A stretch of DNA of 22,458 nt from Eubacterium sp. (GTDB lineage Bacteria; Bacillota; Clostridia; Oscillospirales; Acutalibacteraceae). The stretch spans positions 1-22,458 of the forward strand of contig JAILGO010000114.1 in the NCBI GenBank assembly GCA_024696725.1, in the 5' to 3' direction. Shown in pieces: positions 15,132-22,442 of the stretch. Below the pieces are notes generated by a model. It saw only the letters and a list, made by a program, of their open reading frames with translations, did not search any database and was not told the DNA's origin. The translations under genes were made by a program, and so were the position numbers. Numbering within the stretch: position 1 is the first letter of the stretch; each line of letters begins with the position of its first letter.

Positions 15132-16376
15132 CTACCTCGTTTTAACCGTTTTATACCCTGACCATACGGAGAAAAACTTTTTCTTATTAACCGTTTTATA
15201 CGTTCTTACCCGAACGTAGTATATCTTTTTCGCCTTAAGCTTTTTAACCGTTCTCGCTTTAGCCGTTTTGCTGTTAACGGTTAAGGTTTTTGCGTTTTTG
15301 AATCTCTTATTGGTTGAATACTGAAGCTGATAACCCGAAACACCGCTTACGGCTTTCCACGTTACGTAAAACGCCTTTTTTCGCCGCTTCAGCGTTTTAA
15401 TCGCCGAGCTTTTCGGCTTCGGGTTATATATCCTGAAGGTCGCCGACGCGCTTCCCGTATAGGGATAAATTCCCGTTACGGTTACCGTCGCCGTACCCGC
15501 TTTTACGTTATTAGAATAGCTGACGGTATAGTCCTCGTCCTTGGTGAGATTAGTGTAGTCAAGCTGAACGTATTCAAGCGGCTCTATCGCTTTTCCCGTA
15601 TAAGTAAAGTTAAGCGAGCTCAGGCGGATATACACGCCCGAGATATCAATTTCAGCGCCGCTGAGGGTATTAAAACCCGTCGAGTAATCTAAAGCCACGC
15701 CTCGTTCAACGTTATATACAAACACGCAAAAGCTCACGCTTTTTCCCTTATCGTCGACGGACTCAGCCTCCATAATTACTCCGCTCGCGAGAAGATTATC
15801 TTCCTGAAAAACAGGCGTAACACGGTAAAGCACGTTATTTTCGCTGTCAGCTCTTACATAATCTGCGACCGCGTTTTCAAACGGGAGCATACCTGAAGCG
15901 TTAAAGCTTCGCGTTCCCGTCATAAGATTATTTTTATTGGCGTTTTCCGCGGTAAGCTGCCAGCCGATAAGATGGCTTCGGTTATACAGATATTTACCGC
16001 TTACGAATTCGTATTTATTCTGGTGCCAGCCCGTAGGATACACGCTTCCTATATCTCCGCGCTGCTCGTCGGGAGCGGGCATTAAGCTCCGGTCAATATT
16101 TGCCTCGCATTGCGTAACTCTGTTGAGGCTGTCAAGCTCTCCGTAGCGCTCGTAAATATCCTGAGTCAGCTCGTTTTCCGTAAACGTCGGAATATTGCCG
16201 TTTATCTCCTCGTATAAATCGCCGTCGTACGCGGGAATTTCAAAGCCTTCATAACTGAAGGCTTCAACGGTTTCGGTATATTCTGACGCGCTTGCGGTAA
16301 TTCCGAACGGGAATACGCTTATTATAACCGCAAGCGAAATATAAATACCAAGTCGTTTTCTAAAGCTCGTCTGCAA
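15132..16376 (-). CDS. Secreted DNA/RNA non-specific endonuclease with Ig-like and FN3-like domains
   Basis: Encodes 414 residues. It starts with a signal peptide: basic n-region FRKR, hydrophobic residues 11-25, and likely cleavage after ASA at residue 30. Residues about 85-235 form a DNA-entry-nuclease-like domain with YNRSHLIGWQL (probable catalytic His135 in a DRGH-type motif) and the NLMTGTRSFNASGMLPFEN block. Residues about 245-317 are an Ig-like FTYTGKAIEP domain, and residues about 320-412 an FN3-like Lys-rich domain. The start is TTG, set by AGGAGG 10 nt upstream, which lies inside the whiA coding end; the two genes overlap by 17 nt. Possible roles are nucleic-acid scavenging or biofilm DNA breakdown; these are inferred. 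Confidence 0.88.
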   Translation of the reverse strand: MQTSFRKRLGIYISLAVIISVFPFGITASASEYTETVEAFSYEGFEIPAYDGDLYEEINGNIPTFTENELTQDIYERYGELDSLNRVTQCEANIDRSLMPAPDEQRGDIGSVYPTGWHQNKYEFVSGKYLYNRSHLIGWQLTAENANKNNLMTGTRSFNASGMLPFENAVADYVRADSENNVLYRVTPVFQEDNLLASGVIMEAESVDDKGKSVSFCVFVYNVERGVALDYSTGFNTLSGAEIDISGVYIRLSSLNFTYTGKAIEPLEYVQLDYTNLTKDEDYTVSYSNNVKAGTATVTVTGIYPYTGSASATFRIYNPKPKSSAIKTLKRRKKAFYVTWKAVSGVSGYQLQYSTNKRFKNAKTLTVNSKTAKARTVKKLKAKKIYYVRVRTYKTVNKKKFFSVWSGYKTVKTR

Positions 16377-17256
16377 TTTCCATTATCCTCCTTAATCTGT
16401 GATTCACACCGCTTCTCGAAAGCGGAGGCTCGAAGCACTGAGCAAGCTCAGACAGAGATAAATCGGGATTGTCAAGCCGCTTCTGCGCCATTTCGCGAAG
16501 AGACGGCGAAAGATATGAAAGCCCTTTTTTCTTTTTGATTTTCATTATTGCCTCAAGCTGTGGCGATGCGGCGTTTACCGTCTTTTCGATATTAGCCGTC
16601 TCACAGTTCGCGCGTCGGTTGGCTGAATTACGTATTTCCTTTACGATTTCGTCGTTCATCATTTCAAACATCGAGGACGACGCGTGCATAATGTAAAGAA
16701 AATCCTCAATGGATTCGCTGTCCTTGAAATAGATAATATTATACGCTCCGCCGCGCTTGGAGCTTTTCGGCTCAAGGTCAAGCTCGCGTATAAGGGTTAC
16801 AAGCCCTTTGGACAGGTTATAATACGCTACGGTAAACTCAAGGTGATATTCGCTTTTCGGAGAGGAAACGGAGCCGCACGAAATAAAAGCGCCCGCAAGA
16901 AAATAGCTTATGCATTCCTGACAGTCAAACACGGAGTGATTGATTTTCAGGCTCGTCTCGTTCTGAGCGTGACCGAAAAAGCTCATTAACTTAGCGCACG
17001 CCGCTCTTTCGGGTACGCTTACGGTATAGCTTTTCCCCGAGCGCGAGCAGGCGGTCTCGCACTTAATATTACAAAGCTCCGCAAGCAAGGCTTTAAAAAG
17101 CTGTGCGGAGGCTTCGATTTCTGTTTGGAATAAAACGCTCTCGAAAGAAAACTCTTTAGCAAAAAGAGCCATACCGTAAAGCATACTCTTTCTGCAACAG
17201 GGCTTGTCCGACGCGTTTTTAACCAGCTCTTCCTTTACTCTGCTTGAAAATGACAT
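16360..17256 (-). CDS. whiA: WhiA, DNA-binding regulator of cell division/sporulation
   Basis: Encodes 298 residues, near the roughly 310 typical of WhiA. WhiA binds DNA and is required for sporulation septation in actinobacteria; in Bacillus it affects division and chromosome segregation. It begins MSFSSRVKEELVKN, contains a degenerate LAGLIDADG-type fold (ECISYFLAGAFISCGSVSSPKSEYHLEF lies around residues 93-120, given here only to locate it) and ends with an HTH region (LREMAQKRLDNPDLSLSELA, then SRSGVNHRLRRI). It follows rapZ by 74 nt. The last codons contain the ribosome binding site of the nuclease gene. Confidence 0.95.
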   Translation of the reverse strand: MSFSSRVKEELVKNASDKPCCRKSMLYGMALFAKEFSFESVLFQTEIEASAQLFKALLAELCNIKCETACSRSGKSYTVSVPERAACAKLMSFFGHAQNETSLKINHSVFDCQECISYFLAGAFISCGSVSSPKSEYHLEFTVAYYNLSKGLVTLIRELDLEPKSSKRGGAYNIIYFKDSESIEDFLYIMHASSSMFEMMNDEIVKEIRNSANRRANCETANIEKTVNAASPQLEAIMKIKKKKGLSYLSPSLREMAQKRLDNPDLSLSELAQCFEPPLSRSGVNHRLRRIMEIADEL

Positions 17257-17260
17257 TTGC

Positions 17261-17369
17261 CTCTCTCTGTATTCCCGTAATTAACCGTTGCGTTTTAACA
17301 ACTCTTCTTTAGCTCTGACTGAATTTAACGTCAGTTTCTCTCTATATCCCTGTGATTAACCGTTACGTT
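17261..17369 (-). repeat. Imperfect direct repeat: rapZ 3' end copied before whiA
   Basis: The 34 bases at 17336-17369, the last codons of rapZ, match 17261-17294, just before whiA, at 28 of 34 positions in the same orientation. All six differences are transitions. The downstream copy also supplies the AGAGAGG bases that serve as the whiA ribosome binding site. The repeat spacing is 75 nt. Confidence 0.7.
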
Positions 17370-18191
17370 ATCGAAGGATTCGTCAAAATGCCTGCGAAGC
17401 GCTTCGGCTATCGCGACGCTTCTGTGGTTTCCGCCCGTACAGCCTATAGCGATAACGAGCTGGCTCTTTCCCTCCCTGATATAAAGCGGAACAAGGTAGT
17501 CGAGCAGCGATTCAACTCTTTCAAGAAGTCCTGTCGTTTCGTCAAAGCCGAAAACATAGGAATTAACCTCCTCGTCAAGTCCCGTTTTCGAGCGCAGAGC
17601 CTCAATCCAGTACGGGTTAGGCAGACATCTTACGTCGAGAACGAAATCGGCGTCGGTAGGGATACCGTGCTTAAAGCCGAAGGACATAACGTGAATATTC
17701 ATAACCTTCTTATCGTCGCCGAGAAGAATCTGGGTAAGTCTTTTTCTCAGCTCGGGCGAGGTTAAATCCGAGGTATCTATTACATAATCGGCATTCTGAA
17801 GAATAGGCTCAAGCACCTTTTTTTCGTACATTATCGCCTGCTCTATCTCGCCCGAAAATCTATCCGCGAACGGATGCTTGCGGCGCGTCAGCTTATATCT
17901 TTTAAGCGCTACATGGTTTTTAATATCAAGATAGATAATCTTAACCGTATAGTCGCTTTTTTTAAGATTTTTAACCGCGCTTTTAAACGCCTCAAAAACG
18001 CCCTTTGACCTTACGTCCGCAACTATGGCGATTTTTGTATAGGCGTCCGATTTTTCCATAAGGCTGATAAATTCCGATATAAGCTCAGCGGGCATATTAT
18101 CTATACAGTAATAGCCGATATCCTCCATAAAGCCCATAGCGGTTGATTTACCTGCGCCCGATACACCTGTCAGTAAAACTATTTCTTTCAT
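17331..18191 (-). CDS. rapZ: RapZ/YvcJ family nucleotide-binding protein
   Basis: Encodes 286 residues, the family length. RapZ in E. coli is an RNA-binding adaptor controlling glucosamine-6-phosphate synthase expression, and Bacillus YvcJ is a GTPase tied to competence; the role here is not fixed by sequence. Walker A GVSGAGKS is at residues 9-16. The C-terminal domain has MSFGFKHGIP, DVRCLPNPYW and GCTGGNHRSV, and ends NHRDIER. It lies 19 nt downstream of murB with only a weak GGGA ribosome binding site. Its usual partner yvcK/glmR does not follow. Confidence 0.96.
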   Translation of the reverse strand: MKEIVLLTGVSGAGKSTAMGFMEDIGYYCIDNMPAELISEFISLMEKSDAYTKIAIVADVRSKGVFEAFKSAVKNLKKSDYTVKIIYLDIKNHVALKRYKLTRRKHPFADRFSGEIEQAIMYEKKVLEPILQNADYVIDTSDLTSPELRKRLTQILLGDDKKVMNIHVMSFGFKHGIPTDADFVLDVRCLPNPYWIEALRSKTGLDEEVNSYVFGFDETTGLLERVESLLDYLVPLYIREGKSQLVIAIGCTGGNHRSVAIAEALRRHFDESFDNVTVNHRDIERN

Positions 18192-18210
18192 TTTATCATC
18201 CCGCAGTTTA

Positions 18211-19119
18211 TTATTCGGTTACTCTTATTTCCATTTCAAGCCTGATTCCCGTTTCTCTTTCAACGGTATCGGCTATTTTTTTACAAAGTTCACAGACGTC
18301 CTTACAGGTCGCGCCGCCCGTATTAATTACAAAGCCCGCGTGCTTCGTGCTTACCTGCGCGCCGCCTACGCACGTACCCTTAAGTCCGCACTGCTCAATC
18401 AGCGCGCCGGCGAAATTATCCTTAGGACGCTTAAAGGTCGAGCCCGCAGACGGATATTCAAGCGGCTGCTTATCCTTTCTTTTTCCCATCAGCTCCTGCA
18501 TCTTCGCTTTTATTTCGTCGGGATTTCCCTTTTCAAGCTTCATATACAGTCCCGTAATGATACAGCCGTTTTCATAGTAATCAGAATAGCGGTAAGAGAG
18601 TCCGAGCGCCTCGCTCTCAAGACTTCCCCTTTCGCCGTTTTTATCAATATGGTCGCAGCGGTAAAGAACGTCCTTCATTTCACCGCCGTAGGCGCCCGCG
18701 TTCATAAACGCCGCTCCGCCGCACGAGCCGGGTATACCGTAAGCAAATTCCAGTCCCGTAAGAGAATGCTCAAGCGCAAAGGTACAGGCCTTTATAAGCG
18801 GCGCGCCCGCGCTTGCGTACAGCGTATTTTCGCCGAGCAGCCTTATCTCCTCAAAATTCTTACCTAAAAGGATAACGCACGCGTCAATTCCCGCGTCGCT
18901 CACGAGAAGATTAGAGCCGTTTCCGACCGTTATACATCTTATCCCGAGCTTTTTACACTCCTTTACAATAAGCGAGATTTCGTCCTCGTTTTTCGGGAGC
19001 GCCATAAGCCTTGCGGGTCCGCCTATTTTAAAGGTGGTATGCTTAGACATCGGCTCGTTTTCGAGATATTCTATTTTACTTTCTTTTAATATGCGGATTA
19101 AGTCTTTCAAGAAATTCAC
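18211..19119 (-). CDS. murB: UDP-N-acetylenolpyruvoylglucosamine reductase (type II MurB)
   Basis: Encodes 302 residues. MurB reduces UDP-GlcNAc-enolpyruvate to UDP-MurNAc with NADPH and FAD, in cytosolic peptidoglycan precursor synthesis. Visible motifs are KHTTFKIGGPA near residue 26, the FAD-binding VGNGSNLLVSDAG and FAYGIPGSCGGAAFMNAGAYGG, and PSAGSTFKRP with the catalytic serine. The length and shorter loop region fit type II MurB. The longest start is GTG at 19119 with no spaced ribosome binding site. A TTG at 19110 has AGGTGA five bases upstream and would give 299 residues, so the start is uncertain. It lies only 3 nt after the glucokinase stop. Confidence 0.96.
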   Translation of the reverse strand: MNFLKDLIRILKESKIEYLENEPMSKHTTFKIGGPARLMALPKNEDEISLIVKECKKLGIRCITVGNGSNLLVSDAGIDACVILLGKNFEEIRLLGENTLYASAGAPLIKACTFALEHSLTGLEFAYGIPGSCGGAAFMNAGAYGGEMKDVLYRCDHIDKNGERGSLESEALGLSYRYSDYYENGCIITGLYMKLEKGNPDEIKAKMQELMGKRKDKQPLEYPSAGSTFKRPKDNFAGALIEQCGLKGTCVGGAQVSTKHAGFVINTGGATCKDVCELCKKIADTVERETGIRLEMEIRVTE

Positions 19120-19122
19120 CTG

Positions 19123-20070
19123 TTAATTTGCTTTATAAAGAATTGCGGCGCCGATAATTCCCGCGTCGTTTCCGAGCTCAGCCTTTACGATTTCGGTCTG
19201 AACCGACGAATAGATACTGTAACGCTCGGACTCGACGTAGCGGCGAAGAGGTCTTAAAAGAGTTTCGCCCTCGTTACAGATACCGCCGCCGATACAGAGA
19301 ATCTCGGGCTGGAAGGTGTTAACAAGATTCGTTACGCCCGCCGCGATATATTTTATGTAGGTATCGACAACCTGAACGCCGACCGCGTCTTTTCTTCTCA
19401 TTGCGTCGAACGCGGTTCTTCCGTTAACCTCACCCGCTTCCTTCGCAAGCTGAGCGAGAATACTGTCGGGGTGCTTTTCAATAGCCGCCTTGGTCTGATT
19501 AATAAGAGCCGTAGCGGAGGCGTAAGCCTCCCAGCAGCCGCGGCGTCCGCAGGTACAGGGCACTCCGTCGACAACAATTACCATGTGGCCGCACTCGCCG
19601 CCCGCGTGGTTAATGCCCGAAACGATTTTTCCGTCGATAATAATTCCCGAGCCCACGCCCGTACCGAGTGTTACGGCTATAAAGTTTTTACTTCCGTTTC
19701 CGCAGCCTGCGACAGCCTCGCCGAGAGCGGCGCAGTTTGCGTCATTTTCAATATAAATAGGTAAATCACCGAGACGCTCCTTAAGCATTTTCTCAGCGGG
19801 AATATGGTCAAAGCCGAGGTTATTCGCGTACTCGATTATGCCTCCGTTAACCGTGCCCGGAGTACCGAGACCGATTGAGGAAATATCCTCCATTTTAAGT
19901 CCCGCGCTCTCAACGGCTTCTCTCGAGACCTTTGCTATATCGTCAAAGATTTCCTCGGGAGTTCTCGGCATAGCGGTAGGCGTTTTAGCCTTAGCTAATA
20001 TATTACAGTTTTCGTCAACAGCCGCGGCAACGATATTTGTTCCGCCTAAATCAATTCCTATTGTATACAT
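19123..20070 (-). CDS. glcK: ROK-family glucokinase
   Basis: Encodes 315 residues. It phosphorylates glucose to glucose 6-phosphate with ATP, feeding glycolysis. The phosphate-binding IGIDLGGTNI is near residue 5. The likely catalytic aspartate is Asp110 in IENDAN, and HAGGECGHM is near residues 155-163. The ROK zinc motif PCTCGRRGCWE supplies C172, C174 and C179 with His162. It lies in the hprK operon, 23 nt downstream of hprK, with an AAGGAG ribosome binding site. Other ROK sugar kinases or repressors are possible, but there is no N-terminal HTH, and the neighbourhood favours glucokinase. Confidence 0.92.
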   Translation of the reverse strand: MYTIGIDLGGTNIVAAAVDENCNILAKAKTPTAMPRTPEEIFDDIAKVSREAVESAGLKMEDISSIGLGTPGTVNGGIIEYANNLGFDHIPAEKMLKERLGDLPIYIENDANCAALGEAVAGCGNGSKNFIAVTLGTGVGSGIIIDGKIVSGINHAGGECGHMVIVVDGVPCTCGRRGCWEAYASATALINQTKAAIEKHPDSILAQLAKEAGEVNGRTAFDAMRRKDAVGVQVVDTYIKYIAAGVTNLVNTFQPEILCIGGGICNEGETLLRPLRRYVESERYSIYSSVQTEIVKAELGNDAGIIGAAILYKAN

Positions 20071-20093
20071 AATATTACTCCTTTATCACGGCA

Positions 20094-21056
20094 TCAGCTC
20101 TGCCAAATATCTATTTCCTTATCGGTGGGCTCGATATCGTCCATACCGAGAGCGCTCATAAGCTCCTTCGCGCCGTTATAGCCCATCTTCTTCTGACGGT
20201 TATTCATAGCCGCCGTTTCAATAATAATCGCGAGATTTCGTCCGGGAGTTACGGGGACGGTAACTATCGGAACCCTTACGTCGAGAATCTTCGCGTACTC
20301 GTTATCGAGACCGAGGCGGTCGTACGCTTTGGTCGAATCCCATTCCTCGAGCTGAATAACCATATTTATTCTTTCTATCGTTTTAACGGCGCCCATACCG
20401 AAAATACGTCTTGCGTTTATAACGCCGATACCGCGAAGTTCAATGAAATGGCGGATGTTGCTCGGGGAGGAGCCCTCGAGCACGGTATCGCTTACCTTGC
20501 GGATTTCAACCGCGTCGTCGGCAATAAGACGGTGGCCGCGTTTAATAAGCTCAACGGCGGTCTCGCTTTTACCCGCGCCGCTCTCGCCTACTATAAGAAC
20601 GCCCTCGCCGTAAACCTCAACGAGAACGCCGTGACGCGTAATACGCGGAGCAAGCTCTCGGTTAAGATAGTTAATAAGCGCGCTCATAAACGGCGACGTT
20701 TCGTCATCCGTCCTAAGAAGAGGAACATTATATGCTTCGCAAGCGGTTATAAAGTAATCGGGTATATCAAGTCCTCTCGTTACTACTGCTGCCGCGGGAT
20801 GAAGCCCGAGCCAGTAGCCGAGCGCCTCGCTTCTTTTCGACGGGCTCATCGTTTCAAGAAAGCCGAGCTCCGTCCAGCCTAAAATCTGAATTCTCAGCGG
20901 GTCGAAATAATCCGTATATCCCGTTAAAACTATACCCGGTCTGTTAACCTCGTTAGTTTTAATTTTAATCTTTTCCGCTTCCTCGGGGATATATACCACC
21001 TCAAGCGAGTAGTTACTGATTATATCCTCAAGCGTTACAAAATACTGTTCGGACAC
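20094..21056 (-). CDS. hprK: HPr kinase/phosphorylase
   Basis: Encodes 320 residues, the family size. It phosphorylates and dephosphorylates Ser46 of HPr and so controls carbon catabolite repression through CcpA in Firmicutes. The N-terminal MurF-like domain spans about residues 1-130. The catalytic domain has RHGVLVEVYGEGVLIVG with His142, Walker A GESGAGKS at residues 157-164, HRLIADDAVEI with Asp180-181, the signature ELRGIGVINARRIFG near 206-220, and VPVTPGRN. It starts at GTG after a full-length GGAGGTGA site 7 nt upstream. First gene of the operon. Confidence 0.97.
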   Translation of the reverse strand: MSEQYFVTLEDIISNYSLEVVYIPEEAEKIKIKTNEVNRPGIVLTGYTDYFDPLRIQILGWTELGFLETMSPSKRSEALGYWLGLHPAAAVVTRGLDIPDYFITACEAYNVPLLRTDDETSPFMSALINYLNRELAPRITRHGVLVEVYGEGVLIVGESGAGKSETAVELIKRGHRLIADDAVEIRKVSDTVLEGSSPSNIRHFIELRGIGVINARRIFGMGAVKTIERINMVIQLEEWDSTKAYDRLGLDNEYAKILDVRVPIVTVPVTPGRNLAIIIETAAMNNRQKKMGYNGAKELMSALGMDDIEPTDKEIDIWQS

Positions 21057-21098
21057 AGCCTCACCTCCGTATATTGCTGAATATATTAATACAGAATA

Positions 21099-21127
21099 AT
21101 TATATAATATTCTCTAACCTTTAGCAA
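21099..21127 (-). promoter_or_regulatory. Sigma-A-type promoter of the hprK operon
   Basis: On the minus strand TTGCTA (21122-21127) is followed after 17 nt by TATAAT (21099-21104). The -10 is perfect and the -35 matches 4/6. Transcription should start near 21092, about 35 nt before the hprK GTG. No cre-like operator was recognised in the 152-bp divergent region. Confidence 0.75.
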
Positions 21128-21150
21128 GAATTTATTTATAATTATTTTAT

Positions 21151-21179
21151 TTTACTTTACACGGTTGATATGATATAAT
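21151..21179 (+). promoter_or_regulatory. Extended -10 promoter of the glycosyltransferase gene
   Basis: TATAAT at 21174-21179 is preceded by TG one base upstream, an extended -10 element. TTTACT (21151-21156, 4/6) lies at a 17-nt spacing as the -35. Transcription would start near 21186, about 23 nt before the ATG. It is divergent from the hprK promoter. Confidence 0.75.
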
Positions 21180-21208
21180 TAAGTAACTCTTGAAAAGAGG
21201 TATATATT

Positions 21209-22399
21209 ATGGACAAAAAACTTAAGGTTGCTCTCGGCAACGACGCGTTTCTTCCTACAATCGACGGAGTAAACACGGTTATTAAGTATTATGCCGAATA
21301 CATAAACAGTGAGCTCGGCGAGGCAGTCGTTGTAACTCCCGATAATCCTAATAAAAAGGACTATCTTTTTCCCTTTGAGATTTACCGCTATAAAAGCCTT
21401 TTCACCTTCGGAGAGGGCTATCCCGTCGGCTGGCCGTTCAAGGAGCAGTTCGCAAGAGATATTATAAATATGAATTTCGATATTCTTCACTCTCACTGCC
21501 CGGTCGCGACGAGCTATTTTTTCAGAAGAATTAACAGGCTTCAGAGAATCCCCGTCGTTCTCACCTATCACACAAAGTTTGAATACGACATCGACGCGAG
21601 AGTCAAGTCGCTCGCGATTCGTCAGAAGGCTTACACCATGATAGGAAAGGATATAAAATGCGCCGACGAGGTATGGGTAACGAGCAGAGGCACGGCGGAC
21701 TCGCTCAGAATTATGGGCTATGAGGGCGATTACGTCGTTATGCCAAACGGCTGCGATTTACCCAAGGTCAATCTCACCGAGGACGACAAGGCGATTATCA
21801 TGCGTAAGCACAACATACCGAACGGAATTCCGGTTTTTATTTTCGTCGGACGTCTTATGTGGTATAAAAACATCCGTCTTATTCTCGACGCTATGAGGCT
21901 TCTCAAGGAAAAGGGCAGAGATTTCAGAATGCTGTTTTTAGGAATCGGACCCGACGAAAAGGCAATGAGAAAATACATATCAAGAATCAGGCTTGACGAT
22001 AAGGTTATCTTTACGGGTATGATAGACGACAGACGCGTTCTCCAGTATTATTATGCGGCGGCTGACCTTCTTATTTTCCCGTCGCTTTTCGACACGAACG
22101 GACTCGTCGTAAGAGAGGCTGCCGCTTCGTCGACGCCCTCGATTCTCGTTAAGGATTCCTGCGCCGCCGAGGGAATAGTCGACGGCGAAACGGGCTTTAT
22201 CTGTTTTGAAAGCGCTCACAGCTACGCGGAAAAAATCGACAGCATTATTGATAATAAGGACCTGCTTGAAAGAGTCGGACGGCAGGCTCAAAACGATATT
22301 TATATTTCCTGGGAGGAAAGTATCAAAAGAGCGCACGAAAGATATCATACAGTTATTGATAAATTCAATTCCGCTCCCCACGCTCCGTACGAATGGTAA
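21209..22399 (+). CDS. GT4-family glycosyltransferase (possibly glycolipid-forming)
   Basis: Encodes 396 residues with two Rossmann-like halves (GT-B fold). The N-terminal half has NDAFLPTIDGVNTV and DILHSHCP; the C-terminal half has FVGRLMWYKN (Arg215, Lys220) and the nucleotide-sugar-binding FDTNGLVVREAAA. The last motif reads D295-x7-E303 rather than the usual E-x7-E. The protein resembles 1,2-diacylglycerol glucosyltransferase-type GT4 enzymes, so a membrane glycolipid or lipoteichoic-acid anchor is a plausible product, but the substrate cannot be read from sequence. There is no signal peptide or transmembrane segment. AAAGAGG lies 8 nt before the ATG. Monocistronic, with its own promoter and terminator. 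Confidence 0.9.
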   Translation: MDKKLKVALGNDAFLPTIDGVNTVIKYYAEYINSELGEAVVVTPDNPNKKDYLFPFEIYRYKSLFTFGEGYPVGWPFKEQFARDIINMNFDILHSHCPVATSYFFRRINRLQRIPVVLTYHTKFEYDIDARVKSLAIRQKAYTMIGKDIKCADEVWVTSRGTADSLRIMGYEGDYVVMPNGCDLPKVNLTEDDKAIIMRKHNIPNGIPVFIFVGRLMWYKNIRLILDAMRLLKEKGRDFRMLFLGIGPDEKAMRKYISRIRLDDKVIFTGMIDDRRVLQYYYAAADLLIFPSLFDTNGLVVREAAASSTPSILVKDSCAAEGIVDGETGFICFESAHSYAEKIDSIIDNKDLLERVGRQAQNDIYISWEESIKRAHERYHTVIDKFNSAPHAPYEW

Positions 22400-22403
22400 A
22401 GAA

Positions 22404-22442
22404 AACCGTGAAATGCAGTTTGCATTTCACGGTTGTTTTTTT
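22404..22442 (+). terminator. Strong Rho-independent terminator of the glycosyltransferase gene
   Basis: A perfect 14-bp stem, AACCGTGAAATGCA (22404-22417) with TGCATTTCACGGTT (22421-22434), with a 3-base loop, is followed by G and seven Ts. It starts 4 nt after the stop codon. A short A run before the stem gives it some bidirectional potential. Confidence 0.95.

Noticed and set aside
21057..21208. Catabolite-responsive (cre) operator in the hprK divergent promoter region
   Set aside because: No match to the cre consensus was seen. The near-palindromic CTGAATATATTAATACAG at 21077-21094 has too many mismatches in AT-rich DNA.
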